Translations under genes and position numbers: made by a program
The notes under the pieces: model-generated
What the model was told of the DNA's origin: nothing
Seen by the model: only the letters and a program-made list of their open reading frames with translations
Database searches by the model: none
In this document: positions 33,788-43,560 of the stretch, piece after piece
Position numbering within the stretch: position 1 is the stretch's first letter
Layout: every line of letters starts with the position of its first letter
NCBI GenBank assembly: GCA_944472155.2
Contig: OX235271.1
Coordinates: forward strand, 88,611,256 to 88,675,255
Reading direction: 5' to 3'
From: Trichobilharzia szidati
Lineage: Eukaryota > Platyhelminthes > Trematoda > Strigeidida > Schistosomatidae
DNA: 64,000 nt

Positions 33788-34230
33788 TTAAATAAATTCA
33801 AGTTTACGCCACTGAGTGACTGTTTAACTTTGGACCCTCTGCAGAAAACTGTGTTTTGTTTTCTAAGATTTTAGAGGACAGTACTTTCAATGCATCTTCT
33901 TGAGAATATTTTTATTGATTCTCAGGTATTTTACGACTGTGTTTCGGTATCTGATTTTGTAGTAGAGTACGTGTTTTGTACCTGAGAGACTTTCGGACTA
34001 TATAGCTGCCTGACGGTGTTGTTAAGATAATTGTGTTATGAGTTGTGACATGAGTTGTAATTGTTCACTTAGCATCAAAAATTCTATTGTATCAAATCGT
34101 GTGTAATACTGCTGGAATATAATTTTGGATTGTGAGTAACTGTGGAGATTTTGGTCAGCTATTCAAAAAACTCATCGGCTGGTTTACTGCGTTTGGACCG
34201 ATATAACTGGTTTTTCATCAGTGTAATCAC
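33788..34230 (+). repeat. About 690-bp repeat, copy 3, 3' part
   Basis: It resumes with GACTGTTTAACTTTGGACCC, CTTGAGAATATTTTTATTGATTC, GGTATTTTACGAC, TATATAGCTGCCTGACGGTG and ends near TTTACTGCGTTTGGACCG. Confidence 0.6.
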
Positions 34231-34261
34231 ACACTCTTGTGAACGGACACGGTTATAGAAT

Positions 34262-34605
34262 ATCAAGGTGCTCACTAGCGACTGGACCTATTCAGGTAGG
34301 TAGTTAACTGGGGTTCTAGAGAGAAGTCATGACCAGTAGGGCAGAGCAGGTTGAAGGTGAGGACAGTTGCTCATCGAAAAAGACATTACGAAGTGGTTGC
34401 GCTATGCCGTGTCTTGACAGGAGTTAGAATTCATGGGCTGGCCATTGGATCGGGTCCCAGTGGCTGAATGGTCTACGAGATCAACTTGTAACCCGAAGGT
34501 CCTCGGTTAGAATCCTCGCGGGAGGTGCGTACTGTGAAGAGTCCCAAAATAGGACGAAACAGTTGTCCAGTGGTTCTCAATTTTAAACCAACATCATTTA
34601 AAATA
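34262..34605 (+). repeat. Ribozyme-tailed tRNA SINE (family 3), full-length plus copy
   Basis: It starts GGACCTATTCAGGTAGGTAGTTAAC (in part), GAGAAGTCATGACCAGTAGG, then the tRNA-like head GGATCGGGTCCCAGTGGCTG / AACTTGTAACCCGAAGGTCC, the ribozyme segment (34531-34570) and CAGTGGTTCTCAATTTTAAACC. This is the clearest full-length plus-strand member. Confidence 0.85.
34531..34572 (+). ncRNA. Hammerhead-like core in SINE
   Basis: GTGAAGA (34534-34540) stands for CUGANGA, a single change at C3. A perfect stem II follows (GTCC 34541-34544 with GGAC 34552-34555), then GAAAC (34556-34560). C3 pairs with G8 in the active fold and G8 is unchanged, so cleavage should be impaired. Confidence 0.5.
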
Positions 34606-34974
34606 AGTCAGATGTGAAACAGGAATTTGAAGAGAAAACTAAATACCAAAACAAGTCATCAGAATCCGTAGAATTTATCAATCTCACATGTTTTGGAAAA
34701 CTACATATAACTTTTGACGCGAACTGAGGTGGCATAACTGAGCAAAAGATATTCATTTAGTAATTTTTCTTCAAAGCTGTACAATTATATAATGTTTTAA
34801 AACTTCTGAACCTGAATTTCTTGTCCTTTTGAACTATATTCCTCTTTTCAAGGTCTCCAAGTTTTAACAGTAATCATGAACATGTATTTCCAGCTGTACT
34901 TATGAGTAAGGATCATTCGCTCTATCCCTTCAGGTTATCCAAATGCAATACTTTAGCCTCAGAACATAAAATTT

Positions 34975-35160
34975 TCCCTGGTCAACTTTCCTTGTAACTG
35001 GAAGGTCATGGCTTCCACTGTGGTTGTGTACTGATCTAGGATGAACTAGGACGAAACAGTTGTCCAGTACTCCCAGGTTTTCCAATGGTCCTTAAAATGA
35101 TGTCAGCTCATGGTGAAATCCTCTAATTAAGCAAATCCCTACAAACCACCTCCTGACCAA
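34975..35160 (+). repeat. Ribozyme-tailed tRNA SINE (family 3), 3' part
   Basis: CCTTGTAACTGGAAGGTCATGG, then GAACTAGGACGAAACAGTTGTCC, AGTACTCCCAGGTTTTCCAAT and the tail GATGTCAGCTCATGGTGAAATCC. The tRNA head is 5'-truncated. Its 3' end directly adjoins the candidate exon below. Confidence 0.8.
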
Positions 35161-35381
35161 CTTATAAATAGTTTTCCCTTAGTGCTAATGTTTTCACAGT
35201 GAAAACTATATGGGCTCTGAGGGTCAGTCATTAAAGATCCAGGTTGGTCTTTGTGAACAATTAACAACATCGTTCTCATGAGTCTGTAATAATTCGCAAA
35301 TCCTTCAGCACTGTCCTCAAGATAAGTTCTAAGTGCTTTGCTGAAAAACTGAGATAAGTAGTTTACATCAGTGTCAATACT
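35139..35381 (-). CDS. Candidate coding exon, unidentified protein (partial)
   Basis: The minus strand is open for 81 codons between a TAA (35382-35384) and a TAG just inside the SINE (35139-35141). Composition looks protein-like: LSQFFSKALRTYLEDSAEG, FANYYRLMRTMLLIVHKD, QPGSLMTDPQSPYSFHCENI. A strong 3' splice site, CTTATCTCAGTTTTTCAG, ends at 35341, so an exon would begin at 35340 with ...KALRTYLED. I see no strong 5' splice site; a GTGAAA after PYSFH (about 35200) is one option. It is not related to any repeat in the window. No family was recognised. A chance open frame or an unknown element cannot be excluded. It has no ATG near its beginning, as expected for an internal exon. Confidence 0.4.
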   Translation of the reverse strand, partial: SIDTDVNYLSQFFSKALRTYLEDSAEGFANYYRLMRTMLLIVHKDQPGSLMTDPQSPYSFHCENISTKGKLFISWSGGGL

Positions 35382-35384
35382 TTA

Positions 35385-35955
35385 TAAAATGGTAGTCATT
35401 TCAATATTTAGGCGCCACTCGTTTCATCATTATTCCTCAAAATAAATCATTGAAGTCGCATATAAGGTTTATAGCTGTTCCACTGGTTCTACACACACCA
35501 ATATTTATACGCTTGAGATAAATTTACGAATTAAAAACAAATAAAATGAAGTGAAGCAAAACATCGTTTGCCCAAGATGTTGTCTCTCAAGACACACAGT
35601 TAAGTTGTTAGCTATTTTTAAAATTTTTATTCCGTGTGTCATTATGTTAAATGTAAAATTTCGTTTGGTCAGTTAACTGTCTTTATTTGTTATCAAACAA
35701 CAATAATACATATTTGCAACGATAGTATAAAAGACCAGATGTCAAAAATAAATCTTACGCGTGGATTCATGCTATAACGTTTCAATGCGCTAATTTTAAG
35801 TCCACTTTTATGTTGAAAAATATTATGTAATGTAGAGTTATTTGTGTTGGCTGAAGCCAATATACAATCTTATAGCCATTTATGCACCTTTTCATGTAGA
35901 GTTTTAAAAGTTTACAAATGTCTTAAATTTTCTACTCCTGTCTGTAATTCAAACT
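35385..35955. other. AT-rich spacer
   Basis: Nothing recognised. Confidence 0.4.
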
Positions 35956-35959
35956 GCTG

Positions 35960-37130
35960 TTAGTTCAAGCGACTACAAGTAGAAGTCAACAGATGGTTTT
36001 GATGGCAAATAAACTGTAAATAAACCGTGTGTATGTGCATAATGATCTGGTATGGTGTGACAATCTGTCTTTCATATGCTGGTTGAACAGTTTCTTGCAA
36101 GAAGATGACACGCGTACGTCGGCAATGAAGGGTGTTTGTGAAAGTATTCATAGAATTTCTGCTTCATTATCACTCTTAAATTTGAGATACAGCAATAGAA
36201 TCTTTTGGTGGTCAACCTCGACTTGTTCAACAGTTTACTTTGTTTTTATGTTGTTTTCTATGAATCTGGATGGGAAGCCATTTTCCATCAAGATTCTTTT
36301 GCTATTTAATAGGTTTTCATAAACGGGTGCCAGTGCGCATATTTTCCTGATCCTTGAGGAAAGTAACTGAACGAGATTGCTCTTTTTGCTTCGAGGGATA
36401 GAAATCTGATATTTAATAAACTCCTTGCTGTGTGTAGGCCCTTTTATAGATAGATCTCCTCAGAGATTTGTCACTTTTTCTTCGCAGTTAAACAATTAGG
36501 AAAGAAAACTTGAGTCAGATGCTTATTCCGGAGTGAAGTGAATGTTTGAGTAGGCCTTACTGAAGGTCTTAAGCAAGTTTCCGAGACCCAGATTCTCATC
36601 AGAAATGATGAAAGTATCACCGATCTTTTATAAAGCGTAAGCCCATTGATTATCGTTAATCATGTAGTGTTTTCTATTTTGTTTATTTTTTATTTTAGCT
36701 TGATTCCACACCGTATTTTTGGTACAAGTATGGAATTTTCAGCTCAAATTTCGCAGGCCAACTAATTGATATCAGGTGTGCGTTGGCAGGGGTTCGAACC
36801 CTGGTTGCATATTTCTTTGTTGAATATGAAGTAAACGTTGACAGTCCAAATAAGTAACAGCTCTTATAGAACGTAAATCAGTGTTTAGAATTCAGTATTA
36901 TTGATCAAATGAAATCATGTGGAGAAATAGGTGGTTTGTACCAGTGGAACATTGTTGAAGAGTGGTACGACACCCACAAAGATCATTCTCTTATCTGCCA
37001 AACTGACATTCTTAATTGGATCAACAAAATCTGTTGTATCCCGGAAATTGTATCTCAACAGATTTTCCTTCACTGGCCCAAGAATCTGTACCAGCTCCTT
37101 TGCCACTGAGTGATACGAGGAATTTCTCAT
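35960..37130 (-). mobile_element. Penelope-like element, reverse transcriptase, minus strand
   Basis: Read from 37130 downward: YHSVAKELVQILGPVKENLL, RDTTDFVDPIKN, FVGVVPLFNNVPLV (motif A region, about 36935-36975), then a degenerate motif C, IGDTFIISDEN, near 36590-36640 (first residues of YxDD lost). SNIHFTPE follows, then a post-RT segment with RILMENGFPSRFIENNIKTK across a break (about 36230-36300). Plus-strand open frames 36029-36322 and 36909-37109 are shadows. The endonuclease part was not found. Confidence 0.82.
36695..36812 (-). repeat. tRNA-headed SINE, family 2 head with a different body, truncated
   Basis: The plus strand reads GCTTGATTCCACACCGTATTTTTGG, TTTCGCAGGCCAAC, ATCAGGTGTGCGTTGGCAGGG and the T arm GGGTTCGAACCCTGG. 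The same arrangement, longer, is at 53425-53605. It interrupts the Penelope-like RT at 35960-37130. Confidence 0.75.
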
Positions 37131-38139
37131 ATCTTGAACTGGTCAGAGTGGAATATCTTGTTTTTAGTTCTTTGGGTTAGCTGTTTATGCGCGGCTCTGC
37201 AGAATCACATGGACTAATTCGTTCGTATAGTCCCATGCTAATGAACTATATTTCACCATTTGAAGAACTTACCAGCACTTATCTTATTCTTGCATTCTTA
37301 TTTTTATGATGTGAAACAATTCTACCAAGATAGAAAATCATACTTTTATTATAACTTAATTACATAAGTCAGAAAAGATAGAAGAATAATTACTGTATTA
37401 AGTGAATCAAAACATAAAAGAAAAAACTGTCTATAGACATTAGAAAACAATAGGGGAAATGTTAGCCATTAAGGCTGATAACTGTATAGAAATGTATGTC
37501 TGAAAAAGCTTATTGTCCTGCACAACCCATAAACATATTTATATTTAGTATAGTAAGTCTTATTATATCTTAAATAACTGCATAGATCATGTTCAGACTA
37601 ACCATTTACACTGAAATGAATTATAATACGACTAGTCTTATAAATAATGAAATAGGTAAATGAAGCATAAGGCATTCGTTTTTATTGTTATAATATTCTA
37701 TTTGAAGTAGTTATTTGAGCTGTAATGTCTTTAGGATATATAAATAACCGATTACACCGGAATATATAAAAAGAGAATAAGTGATAAATCCTGCACAATA
37801 TGAATATTTAACAGACTTCTGTACATCTGAGACTGAATTCCGATGTACGAATGATTACCTAAAGCAGTTACAAGAAGAGAGAAGGCTACTATTTATTAAT
37901 ATACTTTAGTCTGTACCTGTAGGACTCTTTTTGTATTGCTTTAATAATAAAAACTGTTCGCTGAGCTCTCAAATAATATATATATAATGGTTTTTAGATA
38001 ATTCACATAATTGGGATCTAAATAGTTTTGGCTACTAGAGGAAACTGGGGTAATTAATATTCTTGAACTGTGCAATTTGCAAATGACGAGTTTAAGTTTC
38101 TTATGGAACCTGTGAAATCATTTCAAAACCACTGCTATT
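37131..38139. other. AT-rich spacer
   Basis: No repeat or coding signal recognised over about 1 kb. Confidence 0.45.
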
Positions 38140-38620
38140 ATTCTTATTCTGATGGGTTCCGAGTGGAACATAGAACTTAGACAGCACATAACCATTTTCA
38201 AATGTTGTCTACAGTCCTATTCAGAAGGATGCACGACTGCACAAATATAAGAAGTGACTTGACATTGCTGTTTAAAATTGGAATATCGTTCTATATACTG
38301 AGTGCAGAAGAGTGCCAAACTAATTTCAGAATGTCGAATGTCTGCCTTGCCATTTTTGATTCAGGTCTTGGCATCTTCACCCTCCCATCTGCAGTTGAAA
38401 CGATGGCTCCTAGACAAGTGAAGGAATTAAATTACTATTGATAGTGATTGGCGCTTGTTGTGGTTGGTTGGTTCATCACCTTTGTCTTCTCTGCGTCCAC
38501 CTGAAGTCTTGTTTTGCTGCTTCCTCTGCCAAGTTGTCAGTGTTTGCTTGTAAATTTTCAGATTTATTTGACACTAGACATAAGTCGTCCACAATGATGA
38601 TGACAATAAGTACTTCGTTC
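38140..38620 (-). mobile_element. RTE-clade retrotransposon relic, minus strand
   Basis: Plus-strand phrases match the reversed RTE seen at 57.0-57.9 kb: TGATGGGTTCCGAGTGGAAC, GAATATCGTTCTATATACTG, AGTGCCAAACTAATTTCAGAATG, GAAACGATGGCTCCTAGACAAGTGAAGG, TAGTGATTGGCGCTTGTTG, CACCTGAAGTCTTGTTTTGCTGC, CTAGACATAAGTCGTCCAC. Open frames 38202-38821 on the plus strand are antisense to it. Confidence 0.82.
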
Positions 38621-40137
38621 ATTTCAATGACATCGTATTCAGGTGAATTGCTTAAATCACTGTGTTACCTAAATTTATTTCTTGTCGAAATGCACTGCAT
38701 TTTCTTCATTTCCTATTGTCTTAACCATTTAATCACCTCGGTGGGTAGCAAAAAATACTCACGCACAAATTTGAATTATTTTTTACCTGCCGCTAGGAAA
38801 TTTTCGAAGGAAATTGAGTAAGGCGATTGTGGAGTAGTATTACAGCATGCTTCAGATGGAATAACATTGCTTCACATAAGATATTTTCAATCTTTCTATT
38901 ATTTGAAGATTCTGCACATGGAGTAATTACCTTGCAATGAAACTCATTGAATTCTGTTCGGTTTGTAGTCAGAATAAAAGCTGTTATTATTTTTGTTTTT
39001 GTTGCATCATGAATTTTTAAACATTGTACAATTTGAAAGAATCTGCTGTCATTTCAGCAAAAGAATCTTAATAATACTTGAATGTCAATTCAGTACTCAT
39101 CACTAACAGCATGTACCAGAAAAAAGGACTTCCATTTACTGTGTCTGATAACTTTCAGAAATCTGATGATGAATATGTGGTTGAAGTGGTAGTCGTAGTA
39201 GTATTAGTAGTAGGCTGTACATGTTCATTTCGTGAGCTTCACCGGTTTGCTGCAGTCCATGTTTCCTTAAAGGTAATCATCGAAAGTTTTGCTAGGAATA
39301 TATTAAAAACGACATTCAGAAAGTTTTCTTTATCAAAAGCAGATTTTTTGGAGCCTCGAGAACTTTCTGTTATGTATATTGCAAGTAAGAACCTCATAGC
39401 AAGCTTCACCGAACACTAGTTTTCAATTGGTACGTTGCATTCAGTTTCAGTTTTTCGATTGAGATGTTCATTTTAACAGAATAAACTAATTATTTCACTA
39501 GATCCTGTTCCCCTTAGATCTACCAAGCAGAAAGGTGATCCAGAAAGTGGTGATTTGTAGACAAACATCATATGTACCTTGTTTCACAACAGCATTTCAG
39601 CATCTAAATGTATAATCGAGTTCATATCTCCTAAAAAGTTAAAATGCATCAGTGTACAAATCGTTTGTGAAATGGCAGTAAAGAAGTTGTTTTCCTGAAT
39701 GTTTAGAAAGGCCTTTGGGAAGATTCTGAATTAGGCGATATGCATTTCTAGTCCAAATTTTATACGTATTACGCACTATTGTTAGGCCACAATCATCTAT
39801 ATGTATATGGATAAAGTTCTTGTACTGAGTTCTTCTCTATTTAAAGAAGTCTGAGCTAAATTAAACAGTACAGTAATTTCTTTGACACTTTTTGACTTTT
39901 AATTCAAATTAGTAGTTTTCACTTAAGAAAACAGAATAGGTATCTTCAACTCAGTTCACATATTTAATTAATACCCAAACCATTGCTGAATACCTTTGGT
40001 TTCGACTAATCTTAAAAGGAGCTAAACCAGGTCAAATGAGCTAAAACCTGTCAGGGAAAATTTAAACAACTCGGATGGCATAGAACATTTATTATTGGGC
40101 AGTGTGGCAACTTTGAAGATGGACTTATATATCCTCC
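38621..40137. other. Mostly unrecognised; one protein-like open stretch
   Basis: The minus strand at about 39242-39415 is open for some 58 codons (VKLAMRFLLAIYITESS ... FKETWTAANR) just after a TAG, but without a good splice site or family. A GTA/TAG-rich triplet tract lies at about 39185-39215. Nothing else recognised. Confidence 0.35.
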
Positions 40138-41170
40138 TAAATTTCCAAATATAAGAATGTAGACTGCACACTAACGTTTATAAAAAGCCAACGCATTCCA
40201 ATAGATATTCGGACTTTAATTCATCTCTTCGGTTAACTGTTAAGGCAGGCTTAGAAAAGTGTCTAACAAACCGAGCAGTAGCACTAAGTAGCACAAGAAA
40301 AGATCTAAATGATGAAATAAAGTAGATAGAAGAAACGTAGGTATCAAATAACTATCCTATAAAATTCATTAGGAAGATCAGGAAAGGTCATAAGCAAAAT
40401 AAAAATAATGGGGAAACTAATAATGATAACATAAAAAAGAGGGAATATAAGGCTTCTACAGTTCTACCATATAAGTAAGGGACATCTGAGACTCTACGTA
40501 GGTTTCTTAACAGAGCAAGAATTAGAGTGGCATTCGGACCTACAAACTAACTCAGAGACAAGCTCTGTAGGCTAAAGGATCCAGTTGACCCAATTAGACA
40601 AAATAATATAATTTACAAAATACATTGCATTGACTGTGAGCTAAGTCAACTACGTGGGTCAAACTAGTAGGTCGGGGGTAGTCAGATCGTCGGAACATAA
40701 GAATTTAGCTAAGGTAAGAATGGTTGACCTCGCGAAGATAGGTAATTTAGAAAAAAACTGCAGTTGCACTGCATGCATTAACACACAACCACATTATAGG
40801 CTGGGAGAGGGTTAAAATTCTAAGAAGTAATATAGATAAGTGGAGAGAAAGACTGATTACTGAATCCTTGTTCTTAGAATCTACACCCAACACGTGCAAT
40901 TGTAATAACTCATCACTCATACCAGAAATATGGAAAATACTACTACCAATCAAATCAAGCGATGGAAAACAATGGAATTACATAAACGAAGTTGGAAATT
41001 TGTGTGAGTACCTTGATATGACTATGAGCAGTCATAAATTGTGCTCGAAACGTGGTCATCAGTAAACATTACTGTAAAACACTGTGAGACTTTATCAAAA
41101 TAAATTTTACCCATATTGGAATTATACTCCCCCATGATGCACAAGTTCTATTCTTATATCAATGAGTAAG
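40138..41170 (+). mobile_element. Penelope-like element relic, same lineage as 31.2-32.5 kb
   Basis: It matches the copy at 31560-32510 almost throughout: KKPTHSNRYSDFNSSL near 40180-40220, LCRLKDPVDPIRQNNIIYKI (40565-40620), VKTS-RSGVVRSSEHKNLA with one frameshift (about 40650-40710), then LITESLFLESTPNTCN (40851-40900) and LIPEIWKILLPIKSS. The right inverted-repeat sequence follows (TGAGCAGTCATAAATTGTGCTCGAAAC, CTGTGAGACTTTATC, to about 41125). The left arm and RT catalytic block are missing. Confidence 0.85.
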
Positions 41171-42119
41171 ATTTGTAAATAATGCATTATTTTATAATGA
41201 AAAAGGATGCGTGCTCACTGACTTGGATCTGTTTGTCATCTGTCTTCATTAGCATAATGACGCAGGGATCAGGAGTGATTGGAAACTATTCCTAATAATC
41301 AATTTTCAGACGAGTTAGTTATTGGATTCCTGTAATAAACCGTAGACACAGTCATATCGGGACATATCGATTTGGGTGAAGTAGTCGAAACCGAACAGAT
41401 ATTATGCCCACCACTCATATAACCAAAGGACATAACCATTACCAACTTAAAAATTGACATAAATTTCTACTGTAAAATAGTGTAATCTGAAATTCCCTTA
41501 AAATCGTAAAAGTATTCCAACACGCATCTAATGAATACACGGAGAAGAAGTCAAAAACAACAAGCATCATTTGCTTTGTTTTACTTCAGTTTGTTTGACA
41601 AAACAAACAAGCTCTTCAAAAAGAAGAGAATTTAGCTAATTGCGTCTTTTTCATAATGACGAAGTCTACAAAATCGTGCTTTTTTCCCTCGAAGTGTCTT
41701 CACATATTCACTGAATAAAAGAAAAAGATGAATTACTTATAACCGCTAGAATAATTTCAAGTGTACGATCTATTGATTGCTAAAAATCTTACGAATCAAT
41801 AGTTTTGTATGGTAGGCACTGAGATAGAGTTTATTTTACGCAGAATAACAACGACAGTAATGAAGTTAAAGAAGGACAAAAACCTATCTTCAATGGGAAA
41901 AAAATCAGTCTGTCACAAACACATCCACTCAACATATTGACTAGTAATTCATCAAATAGTTGAAAAACGTTGTGACAGAAGAAGCACATCATTTCTTCAA
42001 CTCATCAGTGACTCAAAGAAAGAAATTATATATGTATATATATACATTTGTTTAACTTCAAGAAGACTTCGTTTCCAACTGTCGGGAAAAGACTTAGCAC
42101 ATCCTGTATCAAAAGGGTA
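41171..42119. other. Unrecognised spacer
   Basis: Nothing recognised except a short TA/TG run at about 42026-42045. Confidence 0.4.
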
Positions 42120-42412
42120 ACTGATGATATTAGATGGTTGGAGGCAATAGGCAAGAACTTTTGGACCTAGGTTTCGTGCTGGCTGGTACTCACCAGTCAG
42201 CAAGGCCTATCTGCAACCTTGAAGGAACTCATGTCCCTTCTGAGATTCTAACACGCGTCACCTAGTGCTGCAGTCAGAGATGTTACCACTGAGCTATTCG
42301 GGCTCGCGACTGACCTCCTGTAGGACTGTAGTGGATACTTTGATTGGACACTAGTAACTAGTGTCCACTAGACACATCATACTAGTTACTAGTGTCCAAT
42401 CAAAAAGGGTAA
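42120..42412 (-). repeat. tRNA-headed SINE, family 1, with a terminal palindrome
   Basis: The reversed copy shows GATATTAGATGGTTGGAGGC, GGTTTCGTGCTGGCTGGTAC, GAGATTCTAACACGCGTCACC (B-box side), CAGTCAGAGATGTTACCACTGAGCTATTCGGGCTC (head, A-box side) and GACCTCCTGTAGGACTGTAG. At its 5' side the terminal TTGATTGGACACTAGTAACTAGT (about 42341-42363) recurs inverted at about 42382-42404. Confidence 0.82.
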
Positions 42413-42884
42413 CATTTTGGTGCACAAATTTCACTACGAATGAATTCAGATCTACCGGATGTATGAGGTAAATACATATGAATGTGATCACGTGAGAAAG
42501 TACTTTCTTTTTAGAAAACTAGATTGATATTAAGGACTTACCGCATTTTAAAGCAGCTTCATTAGAATGGATATAAAAAGAGACATTTATTTGGATGATA
42601 ATTATGCCTTTCTGAATATAAGTGATATATATTCAAATTTTTTCTCTGACAAAAATTTCTTTTCCACCTGAACATCTCAACTAATTTAGATTCATATTCT
42701 AAATATTTTTTTGGAAAAATCTTGATTTCAACTTTCCAGTTACACTAGAAATCTATGAAAATTCAACTGTAGTATTTAAACATAATTGTCTTTAATATTA
42801 TTCGAGTTCATCGTAAGTGTTTTAGTATAAGAGTAGGATGAAGTACTGTGGTAGGATAAAACTCCCATATTAGATAAGTTTATT
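42413..42884. other. AT-rich spacer
   Basis: Nothing recognised. Confidence 0.4.
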
Positions 42885-43132
42885 CGATATGATGCATCAG
42901 CGGTTGAGCAAGAGGATCTTCGCCAACCACACACGTGGTCCGAGACTTAATCCCCAACAGACATATTTCCAAACCCTCCACATCTGTTAGTTGACCCGGT
43001 GAAGAATGAAGGTCGAATGTGAGGCTGGCAAACTCACCCTGTAAGTGAAAATACCACCGCTACTGAAACATCAAAGCTCAAGCTTGAAGTCCAGTTTACC
43101 GCTCAGAATGCAGAGTAATAAAACTTTTTTAA
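42885..43132 (+). repeat. tRNA-headed SINE, family 2, plus copy, diverged
   Basis: GATGCATCAGCGGTTGAGC, CACACACGTGGTCCGAGAC, TAATCCCCAACAGAC (degenerate B box), AATGTGAGGCTGGCAAACTC and GAAACATCAAAGCTCAAGC follow the order of the 12325 copy. Confidence 0.7.
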
Positions 43133-43164
43133 AATTAATAAATTTGACAAGACACAGTGATACA

Positions 43165-43560
43165 GTACTACTGACTGGATGAAATTTCCAGCACAATTTA
43201 TTGCCCATAATCATATCAGCGTATTCACGCGATTTGATAACTTATTTTACACTGCGTCACTTTCTTCTGTTTTCCATCACAATTTTCTATAAATCTGGTA
43301 CAAGAGTTGAGTCATTTCGATTAAAAGTGGTTAGTGTTCATTTGACAAAAAAATTCAGGGATTAACACCACGGTCCACGCTAAGGGAAAACAGGAAAAAA
43401 TACTTAAAAGCAGTATAATTAGGTGGACAGAGAGGTTAATCATTGACCCTTTGCTTATTGAATCAAGATCAACCATGCGCAACCGAAAAGATGCAATGAC
43501 CATATCGGATATAAGGAAGAATTTAATAGAAACCAGATAAGAATATGACAATACAAAACA
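43165..43560 (+). mobile_element. Penelope-like element, small relic
   Basis: It starts with the left terminal-repeat phrase AGCACAATTTATTGCCCATAATCATATC (in two pieces, about 43190-43216). It continues with a remnant of the endonuclease end: GGTGGACAGAGAGGTTAATC ATTGACC, TTGCTTATTGAATCAAGATC, TGCGCAACCGAAAAGATGC, ATATCGGATATAAGGAAG (about 43420-43520), equivalent to 32228-32325. The middle is deleted. Confidence 0.75.

Noticed and set aside
38438..38821. 127-aa plus-strand open frame as a gene
   Set aside because: Its first part is antisense to an RTE relic and the rest has no signature.
39181..39215. Valine-rich protein domain (VVEVVVVVVLVV)
   Set aside because: Product of a GTA/TAG-rich microsatellite-like tract.
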